64,000 nt of DNA from Nocardia mangyaensis (lineage in GTDB: Bacteria > Actinomycetota > Actinomycetes > Mycobacteriales > Mycobacteriaceae). Positions within the stretch are counted from its first letter, which is position 1. Every line of letters begins with the position of its first letter. Shown here one piece after another: positions 7,343 to 15,526 of the stretch. The notes beneath the pieces are model-generated. The model did no database searches. It worked only from the letters and a program-made list of their open reading frames with translations, and was not told where the DNA came from. The translations under genes and the position numbers were made by a program. Location of the stretch: contig NZ_CP018082.1 in the NCBI RefSeq assembly GCF_001886715.1, positions 2,356,001 through 2,420,000 of the forward strand, written 5' to 3'.

Positions 7343-8398
7343 ATGCATATGAGCGACGGCATCGTCGATGCGCCGACCTCGTTGCTGTTCGCCGTGATCG
7401 CGGTCGCCGGACTGGGTTTCGCCGCGTGGCGGGCAAGGGCTGATCTCGACGAACGTGCCGCCCCGATGGCCGGTCTGGTCGCCGCGTTCCTCTTCGCGGT
7501 GCAGATGGTGAATTTCCCGATCCTGCCCGGGGTGAGTGGGCACCTCCTCGGCGGGGCATTGGCCGCGATCCTGGTCGGCCCGTATCTCGGGGCGCTGTGC
7601 GTGGCGATCGTGCTGGTCGTCCAGGCATTGCTGTTCGCCGACGGTGGGCTGTCGGCGCTGGGTACCAACATCACGAACATGGCGCTGATCGGCGTCGGCG
7701 CGGGATATCTCGTCGCGCGGCTGGGGGCCGGGCTGCTCGGCAAGCGCTCCGAGGCGGGTATCGGGAGCGTGGCCTTCGTCGCGGCCTTCATCGGAACCGT
7801 GTGCGCCGCCATGGGTTTTGTCGTCGAGTACGCGATCGGCGGCGCCGCGGGCTCGACGGTCGGCGCGGTCGCCGGATACATGCTCCTCACCCACGCGCTG
7901 ATCGGGATCGGCGAGGGGATCATCACCGCGATCACGGTGGTCGCGGTGGCGAGGGCTCGGCCCGACCTCGTCTACCTGTTGCGTGCTGTCGCGGCGGCGC
8001 GGACCGAGACGACCTCGCTGCGCGAGCGAGTCTCGGTGCCGGGTTTCCTGCTGGCCTTCGCCGCGTCGGCGGTGCTCGTCGCCGGGGTGCTGTCCTATGC
8101 GGCGAGCTCGCAACCCGACGGCCTCGACGCCACCACCCAGCGCGGGTGTGTGACGGTAGAGGTCGGCGGTGTCGAGGAGTTGCGCGGGGAGTGCGTCGCG
8201 CAGAACGCTGCCGAACATCGCCTCGCCGATTCCGCGCTGGCCGACTACGCGATCGGCGGGGACGAGGCGTGGGTCGGTCTGGCCGGTGTGCTCGGTGTCG
8301 CTGTCGCGTTCGCGGTGTTGTTCACGGTGGTCAGGGCGATCGGGCGACGGCCGAGCACGGAGGCAGTCGGCACGGGGTCGGATTCGGGGCCGAGGTAG
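7343..8398 (+). CDS. nikM: Ni/Co ECF transporter substrate-binding component (NikM/CbiM fused to PDGLE/NikN domain)
   Basis: A 351-residue membrane protein. The first ~215 residues are the CbiM/NikM core: N-terminal M-H-M-S-D-G and the conserved G-V-S-G-H-L-L-G-G His loop, which with the N-terminal amine and His2 form the square-planar Ni/Co site in this family. Residues ~235-340 are a PDGLE (NikN) domain: a membrane helix, an S-Q-P-D-G-L motif, an external loop and a last helix. I start at the ATG at 7343 because the family needs Met1-His2 at the terminus; an in-frame GTG at 7322 would bury that ligand. The ribosome site is weak for both. It is the first gene of the importer nikMN-Q-O feeding the hydrogenase below. 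Confidence 0.87.
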   Translation: MHMSDGIVDAPTSLLFAVIAVAGLGFAAWRARADLDERAAPMAGLVAAFLFAVQMVNFPILPGVSGHLLGGALAAILVGPYLGALCVAIVLVVQALLFADGGLSALGTNITNMALIGVGAGYLVARLGAGLLGKRSEAGIGSVAFVAAFIGTVCAAMGFVVEYAIGGAAGSTVGAVAGYMLLTHALIGIGEGIITAITVVAVARARPDLVYLLRAVAAARTETTSLRERVSVPGFLLAFAASAVLVAGVLSYAASSQPDGLDATTQRGCVTVEVGGVEELRGECVAQNAAEHRLADSALADYAIGGDEAWVGLAGVLGVAVAFAVLFTVVRAIGRRPSTEAVGTGSDSGPR

Positions 8399-9160
8399 GT
8401 GGGCGGCCCCGGCCGGCTGCTGTACCTGGCAGGGGACTCGCCCGCGCATCGCGCGCCGGCGGAAGTGAAGATCGTGTGCGCGGTGCTCACCGTCTTCGCT
8501 GTCGTCGCCACGCCACGAGAGTTGTTCTGGCCCTACGGTTGCTACGCACTCGGCCTCCTCGTCGTATGGCGCTGGTCCGGCATCGCGCTGCGCTGGATCG
8601 CGCCGCGCCTGCTCATCGAAGCGCCGTTCGTGGTGCTGGCGGTGCTGTTGCCGTTCGCCGCGGGTGACCCACGCGTCGAGTTCCTCGGTCTTTCCCTGTC
8701 GGCCACCGGCCTCTACGCCGCGTGGGGAATCATCGCGAAAGGCACTCTCGGCGTGGGGATCTCGCTGACCCTGGCCGCCACCACGAGCGTGCGTGACCTC
8801 CCCGGCGGGCTCGCCCGGCTGCGCGTGCCCGGCATCATCGTGATGATCGTGGTCCTGATGCTGCGCTACGTCGATGTACTGGTCGTCGAGGCGGGCCGGA
8901 TGCGGCTGGCGCGGATCTCGCGCGGCGACGACCCGCGAACCCTGCGGCAGGCCGGGGCGACGGCGCGCGGCGCGGGCACCCTGTTCCTGCGCTCCTATGA
9001 ACGTGGTGAACGGGTGCACCTGGCGATGCTGTCGCGTGGATTCGACGGTGCCGTACCCGCTGTCGGCCTCGCGCGCGCCAGTCGTCGACACTGGGTGCTC
9101 GGTTGTCTGCCCGCGGTCGCGGCGATCGGCATCTGTCTCGGTGCTTGGATGGTTCGGTGA
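8399..9160 (+). CDS. nikQ: ECF transporter transmembrane coupling component (NikQ/CbiQ)
   Basis: A 253-residue membrane protein with about five hydrophobic helices and the EcfT-type coupling helices: the A-R-I-S-R-G segment near residue 165 and E-R-V-H-L-A-M-L-S-R-G-F-D-G near 205, which dock into the ATPase grooves. GTG start immediately after the nikMN stop; its own stop overlaps the nikO start (GTGA). It transmits ATPase motion to NikM. Confidence 0.88.
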   Translation: MGGPGRLLYLAGDSPAHRAPAEVKIVCAVLTVFAVVATPRELFWPYGCYALGLLVVWRWSGIALRWIAPRLLIEAPFVVLAVLLPFAAGDPRVEFLGLSLSATGLYAAWGIIAKGTLGVGISLTLAATTSVRDLPGGLARLRVPGIIVMIVVLMLRYVDVLVVEAGRMRLARISRGDDPRTLRQAGATARGAGTLFLRSYERGERVHLAMLSRGFDGAVPAVGLARASRRHWVLGCLPAVAAIGICLGAWMVR

Positions 9161-9876
9161 CCGATTCGGCAGCACCCGCTGTGCGCGTGACCGAGCTGAG
9201 CTACGCCTACCCCGACGGCACCTGGGCGCTGCGCGGCGTCGACCTCGAGGTCGCGGCGGGGGAGCGGGTCGCGGTGCTCGGCCCCAACGGCGCCGGAAAA
9301 TCCACCCTCATGCTGCACCTCAACGGGGTACTCACCGCCACCTCGGGGGAGGTGCGCATCGGCGGAACCCGACTGGAACGCGCGACCGTGCGCGCCGTTC
9401 GACAGCGGGTCGGCGTGGTCTTCCAAGACCCTGACGATCAGCTGTTCATGCCCACCGTCCACCAGGACGTCGCCTTCGGTCCCGCCAATTTCGGCGTGCG
9501 CGGCGCACAGCTCGAGGAGAACGTCCGCGAAGCCCTCGCCGCGGTCGGGATGTCGGATCGCGCCGGTCGTTCCCCGGCCCACCTGTCGCTGGGCGAACGC
9601 CGCCGCGCCGCGCTGGCCACCGTTCTGTCGTGTCGACCCGATGTCCTCGTCCTCGACGAACCCGCCGCCAATCTCGACCCGGTGGCCCGCCGCGAACTGG
9701 CCGACATCCTGCTCGCCCTGCCGACGACCCTGCTGGTGGTGACCCACGATCTGCCGTACGCGCAGCGGATCTGTGATCGCGTGGTGATCCTGGACGCGGG
9801 CGAGATCGTCGCCAACGGGCCGGCCGCGCAGATCCTCGCCGACACCGATCTGCTGGCCCGGCATCGGCTGCACTGA
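9157..9876 (+). CDS. nikO: ECF transporter ATP-binding protein (NikO/CbiO)
   Basis: A 239-residue ABC ATPase with Walker A GPNGAGKST near 45-53, a Q-loop followed by D-P-D-D-Q-L (typical of CbiO/NikO), an ABC signature reading LSLGERRRA rather than LSGGE, Walker B L-V-L-D-E-P-A-A-N-L-D-P, and the switch His in V-T-H-D-L. The GTG at 9157 overlaps the nikQ stop. It energises Ni/Co import. Confidence 0.9.
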   Translation: MTDSAAPAVRVTELSYAYPDGTWALRGVDLEVAAGERVAVLGPNGAGKSTLMLHLNGVLTATSGEVRIGGTRLERATVRAVRQRVGVVFQDPDDQLFMPTVHQDVAFGPANFGVRGAQLEENVREALAAVGMSDRAGRSPAHLSLGERRRAALATVLSCRPDVLVLDEPAANLDPVARRELADILLALPTTLLVVTHDLPYAQRICDRVVILDAGEIVANGPAAQILADTDLLARHRLH

Positions 9877-9926
9877 GTGGGAGTAGCCTCGGGGGAGGTT
9901 CTCACCTTCGACGAGCCGAGACCGCG

Positions 9927-10304
9927 ATGCACGAAATGGCCATCACCCAAAGTGTCATCGACGCCGTGTGCGAACACGCGGCGGGTCAGCGGGTGCACAG
10001 CGTGCTGGTCGAAGTGGGTGTGCTGTGCGCGGTGGTGCCCGAGGCCATGCGCTTCTGTTTCGAGCTGGCCGCCGAGGGCACCCTCGCCGAAGGCGCCCGC
10101 CTCGAGATCGACGAGGTGCCCGGCGCCGCGCTCTGCCGGACCTGCGGCGCCGATTTCACCCTGTCCCAGCCGATCGCCCTGTGCGACTGCGGTAGTGCCG
10201 ATGTCGAGATCAGGGCCGGGCACGAACTCCGAATCCGATCTATGGAGGTGAGCCGAGAATGTGCGCAACCTGTGGATGCGGCGACGACGATGCGGCAGCA
10301 GTGA
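9927..10304 (+). CDS. hypA: Hydrogenase nickel-insertion protein HypA
   Basis: A 125-residue maturation factor that helps deliver Ni to the hydrogenase large subunit. It starts M-H-E (His2 is the Ni ligand) and has a zinc loop with C-R-T-C near residue 71 and a second pair read as C-D-C-G near 90, so the second pair is CxC rather than CxxC. The last ~16 residues overlap the hypB start at 10259 and are not conserved in the family. About 50 bases separate it from nikO, so importer and maturation genes may share a transcript. Confidence 0.9.
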   Translation: MHEMAITQSVIDAVCEHAAGQRVHSVLVEVGVLCAVVPEAMRFCFELAAEGTLAEGARLEIDEVPGAALCRTCGADFTLSQPIALCDCGSADVEIRAGHELRIRSMEVSRECAQPVDAATTMRQQ

Positions 10305-11047
10305 TCACCATCCCGCACGAGCACGGTCACTCGCATGACCACGCTCACGGTGCCGACCACGTCCACCTGCCGGTGACCGAGACCATCACTCTCGAACAGA
10401 AGGTCCTGGCCAAGAACGACGAACTGGCCCAGCGCAACCGTGCCTGGCTCGCCGCCCGCGACATCCTGGCACTGAACATGACCAGCTCGCCCGGCGCGGG
10501 CAAGACGACCCTGCTCGAGCGCACGATCCGTGAGTTCGGCGAGGCGCCCATCGCGGTGATCGAAGGCGATCAGGCCACGCTGCTCGACGCCGAACGGATC
10601 GCCGCGACCGGCTGCCGGGTCGTCCAGGTCAACACCGGCGCCGGCTGCCACCTTGACGCCGAGATGACCCGTCGCGCGCTGGAAACCCTCGATCCGGCGC
10701 CGGGCAGCCTGCTGTTCATCGAGAACGTCGGCAATCTGGTGTGTCCGGCGCTGTTCGATCTCGGCGAGCGCGGCAAAGTCGTGGTGATCTCGGTGACCGA
10801 GGGCACCGACAAGCCGCTGAAGTACCCGCACATGTTCGCCGCCGCCTCGCTGGTCCTGGTCAACAAGATCGATCTGCTGCCCTATGTCGACTTCGACCTG
10901 GAGAAATGCCGCGAATACGCGGCCATGATCAATCCGGGAGCCGAGATCGTGCCGATGTCGGTCACCGGCGGTGAGGGCATGGCGCAGTGGTTCGAATGGC
11001 TGCGCAGCCAACGTGTGGCTATTGATGATCACGCGACCGCGCCCTAG
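10259..11047 (+). CDS. hypB: Hydrogenase nickel-insertion GTPase HypB
   Basis: A 262-residue GTPase. The N-terminus carries the high-affinity nickel motif C-x-x-C-G-C and a His-rich stretch (ten His between residues 20 and 36) that may store nickel. The G domain shows S-P-G-A-G-K-T-T, E-G-D, and N-K-I-D-L guanine specificity. A C-A-x-C-pair for the dimer metal site is replaced by the G-C-H-L region typical of HypB. It overlaps hypA by 46 bases. Its stop is five bases before the CRP-type operator of hhyS. Confidence 0.93.
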   Translation: MCATCGCGDDDAAAVITIPHEHGHSHDHAHGADHVHLPVTETITLEQKVLAKNDELAQRNRAWLAARDILALNMTSSPGAGKTTLLERTIREFGEAPIAVIEGDQATLLDAERIAATGCRVVQVNTGAGCHLDAEMTRRALETLDPAPGSLLFIENVGNLVCPALFDLGERGKVVVISVTEGTDKPLKYPHMFAAASLVLVNKIDLLPYVDFDLEKCREYAAMINPGAEIVPMSVTGGEGMAQWFEWLRSQRVAIDDHATAP

Positions 11048-11051
11048 AATG

Positions 11052-11069
11052 TTGTGATCAGGATCACAA
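11052..11069. promoter_or_regulatory. Perfect CRP/FNR-type operator upstream of hhyS
   Basis: TTGTGATC-AG-GATCACAA is a perfect 8+8 inverted repeat containing the full CRP consensus TGTGA-N6-TCACA. It lies between the hypB stop and the hhyS start, centred about 40 bases upstream of the ATG at 11101. Mycobacterial CRP/Cmr and corynebacterial GlxR bind such sites, so carbon- or cAMP-linked control of the hydrogenase structural genes is likely. The start site and the direction of the effect are not visible. Confidence 0.8.
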
Positions 11070-11100
11070 ATCCACATCGCTTCAGAAAGTGGCACAGCCC

Positions 11101-12156
11101 ATGCCCACCAAGGAAGCAATCACAGCGGAACAGACCCTGATCCACGTTTTGTGGATCAACGCCGGTCTCAGTTGCGACGGAGACTCGGTCGCGTTGACCG
11201 CTGCCACGCAGCCCAGTATCGAGGAGATCGCCCTCGGCGCCCTTCCCGGCCTCCCACAGATCGCGGTGCACTGGCCGCTGATCGATTTCGAATGCGGTCC
11301 GACCGGCGGCGCCGACGATTTCCTCGAATGGTTCTTCAAAGCCGATCGCGGCGAACTCGAACCGTTCGTGCTCGTAGTGGAGGGGTCGATTCCCAACGAA
11401 GCACTCCACGACGAGGGCTACTGGTGCGGATTCGGCAACGACCCCGCCACCGGTCAGCCCATGACGACCAGCGAATGGCTCGACCGGCTGGCGCCGAAAG
11501 CCACCGCGGTGGTCGCGGTCGGTACCTGCGCCACCTATGGTGGCATCCACGCCATGGCCGGTAATCCCACCGGCGCGATGGGGGTGCCCGACTATCTGGG
11601 GTGGGGCTGGAAATCCAAGGCCGACATCCCGATCGTCTGCGTGCCCGGCTGCCCGGTCCACCCGGACAACATGTCCGAGACGCTGACCTACCTGCTCTAC
11701 ATGGCCACCGGGCAGGCGCCGATGATCCCCCTCGACGAGGCGCTGCGACCGAAGTGGTTGTTCGGCGCCACCGTGCACGAGGGATGCGATCGCGCGGGCT
11801 ATTACGAGGAAGGTGATTTCGCCGACGAGTACGGCTCCCCGAAATGCATTGTGAAACTGGGCTGTTGGGGTCCGGTGGTCAAATGCAACGTCCCCAAGCG
11901 GGGCTGGATCAACGGCGTCGGTGGCTGCCCGAACGTGGGCGGCATCTGCATCGGCTGCACCATGCCGGGATTCCCGGACAAATTCATGCCGTTCATGGAC
12001 GAACCCCCGGGCGGGAAGATCTCCTCGACGGCATCAGGACTGTACGGGTCGGTGATCCGCAGCCTGCGGCACATCACCGGACGCACCGTCGACAAGGAAC
12101 CGCGCTGGCGGCACAAGGGCGAGAAGCTGGAATCCGGCGCCACCCGCACCTGGTAG
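11101..12156 (+). CDS. hhyS: [NiFe] hydrogenase small subunit, group 1h (HhyS)
   Basis: A 351-residue electron-transfer subunit that passes electrons from H2 through iron-sulfur clusters. Where most small subunits have CxxC for the proximal cluster it reads C25-D-G-D28. A 3Cys-1Asp proximal cluster is characteristic of the oxygen-insensitive actinobacterial-type enzyme (group 1h, formerly 5). Further ligands lie in V-G-T-C-A-T-Y-G-G and P-G-C-P-V-H-P, and in a Cys-rich C-terminal half with H-E-G-C, K-L-G-C-W-G and C-I-G-C motifs. No Tat signal and no C-terminal membrane helix are present, as usual for 1h. ATG 11101 is preferred over GTG 11089, which lacks a ribosome site. Confidence 0.92.
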   Translation: MPTKEAITAEQTLIHVLWINAGLSCDGDSVALTAATQPSIEEIALGALPGLPQIAVHWPLIDFECGPTGGADDFLEWFFKADRGELEPFVLVVEGSIPNEALHDEGYWCGFGNDPATGQPMTTSEWLDRLAPKATAVVAVGTCATYGGIHAMAGNPTGAMGVPDYLGWGWKSKADIPIVCVPGCPVHPDNMSETLTYLLYMATGQAPMIPLDEALRPKWLFGATVHEGCDRAGYYEEGDFADEYGSPKCIVKLGCWGPVVKCNVPKRGWINGVGGCPNVGGICIGCTMPGFPDKFMPFMDEPPGGKISSTASGLYGSVIRSLRHITGRTVDKEPRWRHKGEKLESGATRTW

Positions 12157-12168
12157 GAGGCGATTGGA

Positions 12169-13965
12169 ATGACTGCCATCATCCCCGAGCCGTCGCACAA
12201 GAGGATCGAGCCCGACCGTCTCGTCGAGATGGCGTGGGATCCGATCACCCGAATCGTCGGCAGCCTGGGAATCTATACCAAGATCGACTTCGAGAACCGC
12301 GAAGTGGTCGAGTGCCACAGCACCTCGTCCATCTTCCGCGGCTACTCGATCTTCATGCGGGGCAAGGATCCCCGCGACGCGCACTTCATCACCAGCCGCA
12401 TCTGCGGCATCTGCGGCGACAATCACGCGACCTGTTCGTGCTATGCGCAGAACATGGCCTACGGCGTGAAACCGCCGCACCTGGGTGAGTGGATCGTCAA
12501 TCTCGGCGAGGCCGCAGAATGCATGTTCGATCACAACATCTTCCAGGAGAACCTGGTCGGCGTGGATTTCTGCGAGAAGATGGTCGCCGAGACCAATCCG
12601 GGCGTCCTCGCGCAGGCCGAGAAGACCCTGGCCCCGCATTCGGACGAGCACGGCTACCGCACCATCGCCGACATCATGCGCGCGCTGAATCCGTTCACCG
12701 GCGAGTTCTATCGGGAGGCGCTGCAGGTCAGCCGCTACACCCGGGAGATGTTCTGCCTGATGGAAGGCAGGCACGTACACCCCTCCACGCTGTATCCGGG
12801 CGGCGTGGGAACGGTCGCGACGATCCAGTTGATGACCGACTACATGACGCGCCTGATGCGCTACGTCGAGTTCATGAAGAAGGTCGTGCCGATGCACGAC
12901 GACCTCTTCGACTTCTTCTACGAGGCGCTGCCGGGTTATGAACAGGTCGGATTGCGGCGCACCCTGCTGGGTTGCTGGGGTTCGTTCCAGGATCCCGAGG
13001 TGTGCAATTTCGAGTACAAGGACATGGAGGAGTGGGGTCGGCGGATGTTCGTCACCCCGGGCGTGGTGGTCGACGGGAAATTGGTGACCACCTCCCTGGT
13101 CGACATCAATCTCGGTATCCGAATCCTTCTGGGCAGTTCGTATTACGACGACTGGACCGATCAGGAGATGTTCGTCGAGACCGATCCGCTCGGCAATCCG
13201 GTCGACCGGCGCCACCCCTGGAATCAGCACACCAATCCCAAGCCGCAGAAGCGCGACATGGACGACAAGTACAGCTGGGTGATGTCGCCGCGCTGGTTCG
13301 ACGGCACCGACCATCTGGCTCTGGACACCGGCGGCGGGCCGCTGGCCCGGCTGTGGTCCACGGCGCTGGCCGGGTTGGTCGACATCGGCTACGTCAAGTC
13401 GACCGGGCACAGCGTGCAGATCAACCTGCCCAAGACCGCGCTGAAGGGTCCGGTCAGCTTCGAATGGAAGATCCCGGAGTTCGGCAGCAACACCATCGAA
13501 CGCAATCGCGCCCGCACCTACTTCCAGGCCTACGCCGCGGCCAGTGCACTGCACTTCGCCGAGCAGGCGCTCGTGGAGATCCGGGCGGGCCGAACCAAGA
13601 CCTGGGAGCACTTCGAGGTGCCCGACGAAGGCATCGGCTGCGGATTCACCGAGGCCGTGCGCGGTGTCCTGTCCCATCACATGGTGATCCGGGACGGCAA
13701 GATCGCCAACTACCACCCGTATCCGCCGACGCCGTGGAACGCCAACCCCCGCGACAGTTTCGGTACGCCGGGACCGTACGAGGACGCGGTGCAGGGCCAG
13801 CCGATTTTCGAGGAGAACGACCGCGAGCACTTCAAGGGCATCGACATCATGCGCACCGTGCGCAGCTTCGACCCCTGCCTGCCCTGTGGGGTGCACATGT
13901 ACCTCGGCAACGGCAAGTCGCTGGACAAACTGCACTCGCCGACACAGACCCTCACCGGGGAGTAG
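12169..13965 (+). CDS. hhyL: [NiFe] hydrogenase large subunit, group 1h (HhyL)
   Basis: A 598-residue catalytic subunit. The L1 motif R-I-C79-G-I-C82-G-D-N-H and the L2 motif D-P-C570-L-P-C573-G-V-H supply the four Cys ligands of the NiFe(CN)2CO site. The wording of both motifs (GDNHATC; DPCLPCGVHMY) is that of the high-affinity uptake enzymes that oxidise atmospheric H2 in Mycobacterium, Streptomyces and Ralstonia. About 22 residues follow the L2 His and are expected to be removed by the protease encoded at 17634. Twelve bases separate it from hhyS; its ribosome site is TAGGAGG. Confidence 0.94.
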   Translation: MTAIIPEPSHKRIEPDRLVEMAWDPITRIVGSLGIYTKIDFENREVVECHSTSSIFRGYSIFMRGKDPRDAHFITSRICGICGDNHATCSCYAQNMAYGVKPPHLGEWIVNLGEAAECMFDHNIFQENLVGVDFCEKMVAETNPGVLAQAEKTLAPHSDEHGYRTIADIMRALNPFTGEFYREALQVSRYTREMFCLMEGRHVHPSTLYPGGVGTVATIQLMTDYMTRLMRYVEFMKKVVPMHDDLFDFFYEALPGYEQVGLRRTLLGCWGSFQDPEVCNFEYKDMEEWGRRMFVTPGVVVDGKLVTTSLVDINLGIRILLGSSYYDDWTDQEMFVETDPLGNPVDRRHPWNQHTNPKPQKRDMDDKYSWVMSPRWFDGTDHLALDTGGGPLARLWSTALAGLVDIGYVKSTGHSVQINLPKTALKGPVSFEWKIPEFGSNTIERNRARTYFQAYAAASALHFAEQALVEIRAGRTKTWEHFEVPDEGIGCGFTEAVRGVLSHHMVIRDGKIANYHPYPPTPWNANPRDSFGTPGPYEDAVQGQPIFEENDREHFKGIDIMRTVRSFDPCLPCGVHMYLGNGKSLDKLHSPTQTLTGE

Positions 13966-13970
13966 CGGTG

Positions 13971-14897
13971 ATGCCGGATCGGCTGGGGGAGCACGACGAG
14001 GCAGCGATCGACACGGACCGATGGCGCGGAGCGGGCGACCGGATCGAAACCCTGCTCGACGCGAGTTCGGCCGGTGGCGTCGTCGCCCGGGAGCGCGCCG
14101 AGCAGTTGGTGCGCGAGGTCTCCGACCTCTACGGCGCCGGCCTGGCGCGGATCCTGGAGTTGGTCGATCCGGGTGCGCGCGAACGGCTTGTCGCCGACGA
14201 CCTGATCGCGAGCCTGCTGCTCGTGCACGGATTGCACCCGCACGACGTGGACACCCGCGTGCGCGCGGCCCTCGACAGCGTGCGCCCGTATCTGGGCTCA
14301 CACGGTGGTGATGTGGAGCTGCTCGACGTGCACGACGGTGTGGTGCGCCTCGAACTGTCGGGGAGCTGCCGTACCTGTCCGTCGTCCTCGGTGACCCTGG
14401 AATTGGCCGTGGAGGACGCGGTGCGCGCGGCGGCCCCGGAGATCGAGTCCATCGAAGTGGCTGCCGCGCAGGCGGAGTCGACGGATTCGCTGATCTCCGC
14501 CGACTCGCTGTTCGCCCGGGTGCACGCCGATACCCATCCGGTGGAAGCGCACGGGAGCTGGATTGTCGTCCCGGAGCTGGCGGAACTGGGTGCGGGCGAG
14601 GTCGGTGGCTTCGTCATCGGCGGTCAGACGGTGCTGGCCTGCCGCGTCGGTGACGACCTGTTCGTCTATCGCGACCACTGCCCGTCCTGTGATCACTCGC
14701 TGGCCGGTGCCGCCCTGCAGCGCCGGGTCGGGTTCCCCGTCGGCGATGCGGTGCTGCGCTGCCCGACCTGTCTGGCCCACTATGACGCCGTCCACGCCGG
14801 CGCCAGGGTCGACGGCGAAGGGCATCTGGAACCGCTGCCGGTGCTGGTGCGTGCCGGGGAGTTGTCGGTGGCCGTTCCGATGGAGGTGGCCGGTTGA
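13971..14897 (+). CDS. hhyE: NifU-domain plus Rieske-like iron-sulfur protein (HhyE)
   Basis: A 308-residue protein. Residues ~95-160 are a NifU C-terminal-like domain (S-H-G-G-D-V, then the C-R-T-C-P-S-S pair). Residues ~185-300 hold a Rieske-like centre: C-P-S-C-D-H and C-P-T-C-L-A-H, which embed the CxH and CxxH ligand pairs and add one extra Cys to each. Proteins of this type (HhyE/HucE) are encoded next to mycobacterial high-affinity hydrogenases and are needed for their activity, probably passing electrons toward quinone. Start ATG 13971 has GGGGAG eight bases upstream; GTG 13968 is the alternative. Its stop overlaps the TTG start of the next gene. Confidence 0.82.
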   Translation: MPDRLGEHDEAAIDTDRWRGAGDRIETLLDASSAGGVVARERAEQLVREVSDLYGAGLARILELVDPGARERLVADDLIASLLLVHGLHPHDVDTRVRAALDSVRPYLGSHGGDVELLDVHDGVVRLELSGSCRTCPSSSVTLELAVEDAVRAAAPEIESIEVAAAQAESTDSLISADSLFARVHADTHPVEAHGSWIVVPELAELGAGEVGGFVIGGQTVLACRVGDDLFVYRDHCPSCDHSLAGAALQRRVGFPVGDAVLRCPTCLAHYDAVHAGARVDGEGHLEPLPVLVRAGELSVAVPMEVAG

Positions 14898-15526
14898 GTT
14901 CTCCGCTGGGGGTGCTGCGGCGCCTCACCGTCGATCGCAAGCCCGCCGTTGCGGCGGGCGAGCGGTGTGAGATGTGCGCGGAGACCATCGCCGCCGAGCA
15001 TCAGCACGTGGTGAATGTCGAAGGGCGTCAACTGTTGTGCGTCTGCCGGGGTTGCTACCTGCTGTTCACCGATCAGAACGCCACCCTGCGCTATCGCGCG
15101 GTGCCCGACCGCTACCTGCGGTTCCCCGGCTTCACCATCAGCCACGGTGAATGGGACGCGCTCGAGATCCCCGTCGGTCTGGCGTTCTTCTTCGACAACT
15201 CCGCGCTGGGCCGCACCGTCGCGTTCTATCCGGGACCGATGGGCGCCACCGAATCCGAACTGCCCCTCGACGAGTGGCGCACGGTGCTCGACCGGCACCC
15301 GGAGATCGCTGTGGCCGTTCCCGATGTCGAGGCGCTGATGATCCGGGTCCCCGAGCGCGGCACCGCCGAGGCTGCCTGCCTGCTGCTGCCCATCGATGCC
15401 TGCTACGAATTCGTCGGCCGGATGCGAATGCTGTGGCGCGGCTTCGACGGCGGTCAGGACGTGCACCGATACCTCGACGAGTTCTTCGACGCGGTGTCGG
15501 CACGGGCGCGCCCGGGTGGTGTGTGA
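14894..15526 (+). CDS. DUF5947 family protein, hydrogenase-associated
   Basis: A 210-residue protein beginning at TTG 14894, overlapping the hhyE stop, with a strong GGAGGTGG just upstream. It has a Cys cluster suited to a metal or Fe-S site: C-E-M-C near residue 25 and C-V-C-R-G-C near 49-54, followed by a hydrophobic alpha/beta region. I place it in DUF5947 from memory of its wording and its constant position in group 1h hydrogenase loci. Role unknown; assembly or electron transfer is possible. Confidence 0.72.
   Translation: MSSPLGVLRRLTVDRKPAVAAGERCEMCAETIAAEHQHVVNVEGRQLLCVCRGCYLLFTDQNATLRYRAVPDRYLRFPGFTISHGEWDALEIPVGLAFFFDNSALGRTVAFYPGPMGATESELPLDEWRTVLDRHPEIAVAVPDVEALMIRVPERGTAEAACLLLPIDACYEFVGRMRMLWRGFDGGQDVHRYLDEFFDAVSARARPGGV

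Noticed and set aside
7313..9175. A 620-codon open frame opposite the nickel importer genes
   Set aside because: Arg/Asp/His/Gln-rich with no fold; a high-GC antisense shadow of three well-supported genes.
12034..14301. A 755-codon open frame on the minus strand opposite the hydrogenase genes
   Set aside because: Antisense shadow of hhyS, hhyL and hhyE, with no family motif or ribosome site.
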